NCBI RefSeq assembly: GCF_026625745.1
Contig: NZ_CP113061.1
Span: 682,001-746,000, forward strand
Length of the DNA: 64,000 nt
Source of the DNA: Asticcacaulis sp. SL142
Lineage (GTDB): Bacteria; Pseudomonadota; Alphaproteobacteria; Caulobacterales; Caulobacteraceae
Reading direction: 5' to 3'
Within the stretch, counting starts at the first letter, position 1, and each line of letters starts with the position of its first letter. This document shows positions 63,735 through 64,000 of the stretch, piece after piece. Position numbers and translations under genes: made by a program. The notes beneath the pieces were generated by a model. That model made no database searches and was not told the DNA's origin. It saw nothing but the letters and a program-made list of their open reading frames with translations.

Positions 63735-64000
63735 ATGAAAAGCCGCATAAATCGCAGAAACATGCTTGTAAGCAGCATAAGTGTTGGATTTATGGTCAAC
63801 TCTGGTTTTGGTGTCACACCCGCCCTATCCGCTTCAGGAAGTCATATGTCTAAACTTACCGCCCCAAAGGCTAAAAAGATCCCCTTAAAGATCGAGCAAC
63901 TGGGCTATACCCGCATCGACAATTACAACTGGATGAAGGATGACCGTTGGCAAGAGGTGCTGCGTGATCCCGACCTGATTAAGGCCGACGTCAAAGACCA
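63735..64000 (+). CDS. Oligopeptidase B-like (S9A) peptidase, N-terminal part, cut by window end
   Basis: The first 88 codons of an S9A prolyl-oligopeptidase-type protein. The N-terminus has a signal-like region (about 8-33). The family start APKAKKIPLKIEQLGYTRID and NYNWMKDDRWQEVLRDPDL closely fit the oligopeptidase B N-terminus (RxDDYxWLRDD, xVLxxP). Ribosome site AAGGTG is upstream of the ATG at 63735. The catalytic domain lies beyond the window. An internal ATG at 63849 would remove the signal-like part; the family often has a cytosolic form. Confidence 0.8.
   Translation, partial: MKSRINRRNMLVSSISVGFMVNSGFGVTPALSASGSHMSKLTAPKAKKIPLKIEQLGYTRIDNYNWMKDDRWQEVLRDPDLIKADVKD

Overview
The window looks like chromosomal DNA of a Caulobacteraceae-type alphaproteobacterium, most likely close to Asticcacaulis; this is inferred from gene content, not from a search. 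The clues are a pyruvate dehydrogenase operon whose E1-beta carries its own lipoyl domain, a large carbohydrate-type TonB-dependent receptor beside glycoside hydrolases and a flavin-dependent tryptophan-halogenase-like enzyme, a cytochrome b561-YceI fusion, and moderate GC. Most of the window is ordinary core genome, read largely from the minus strand in its first half.

Positions 1-8.3 kb: lpd (cut by the window edge), pdhC, pdhB, pdhA, an FtsB/DivIC-like division protein, enolase, a HAD phosphatase and rpmF, all on the minus strand, then a plus-strand glycine-zipper envelope protein. Positions 8.3-10.8 kb: the transcription/translation block tRNA-Trp, secE, nusG, rplK, rplA. A terminator after nusG splits it into two units. 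Positions 10.9-17.2 kb: a GIN-domain beta-helix protein, a dipeptidyl-peptidase-IV-type S9 peptidase, a FemAB/CelD-like acyltransferase, TerC and RlmB. Positions 17.4-22.2 kb: tRNA-Tyr, tRNA-Gly and tuf, a DUF805 membrane protein, metG, tRNA-Thr and tRNA-Gln. Positions 22.4-30.5 kb: TrhO, SppA, an EAL protein with a degenerate GGDEF domain, an OprB-like porin, a doubtful small secreted protein and a chemotaxis receptor.

Positions 31-50.6 kb hold the accessory region of most interest, a polysaccharide-utilization-like locus. Read in the minus direction it has a TonB-dependent receptor with its own terminator and a GH92 mannosidase broken by a frameshift. A tight six-gene unit follows: GH2 beta-galactosidase, GH115 alpha-glucuronidase, GH43, GH29 fucosidase, flavin-dependent halogenase, second GH29 fucosidase. 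An IclR regulator comes last. The enzyme set (Fuc, Gal, GlcA, Ara/Xyl, Man) points to a branched plant glycan such as arabinogalactan protein side chains; this is inference. Both flanks hold decayed coding DNA, including the C-terminal remnant of a third GH29 gene in the opposite orientation.

Positions 51-64 kb: a small hypothetical protein, a lipoprotein cytochrome c, a beta-barrel-like protein, an SPFH/NfeD pair with a NUDIX hydrolase, a GlcD-type FAD dehydrogenase, a dual-receiver response regulator, YaaA, an Sua5-type threonylcarbamoyl-AMP synthase, the b561-YceI fusion, an acyl-CoA dehydrogenase, a trypsin-like protease and the start of an oligopeptidase-B-like gene. I saw no CRISPR array, complete insertion sequence, rRNA or replication origin.
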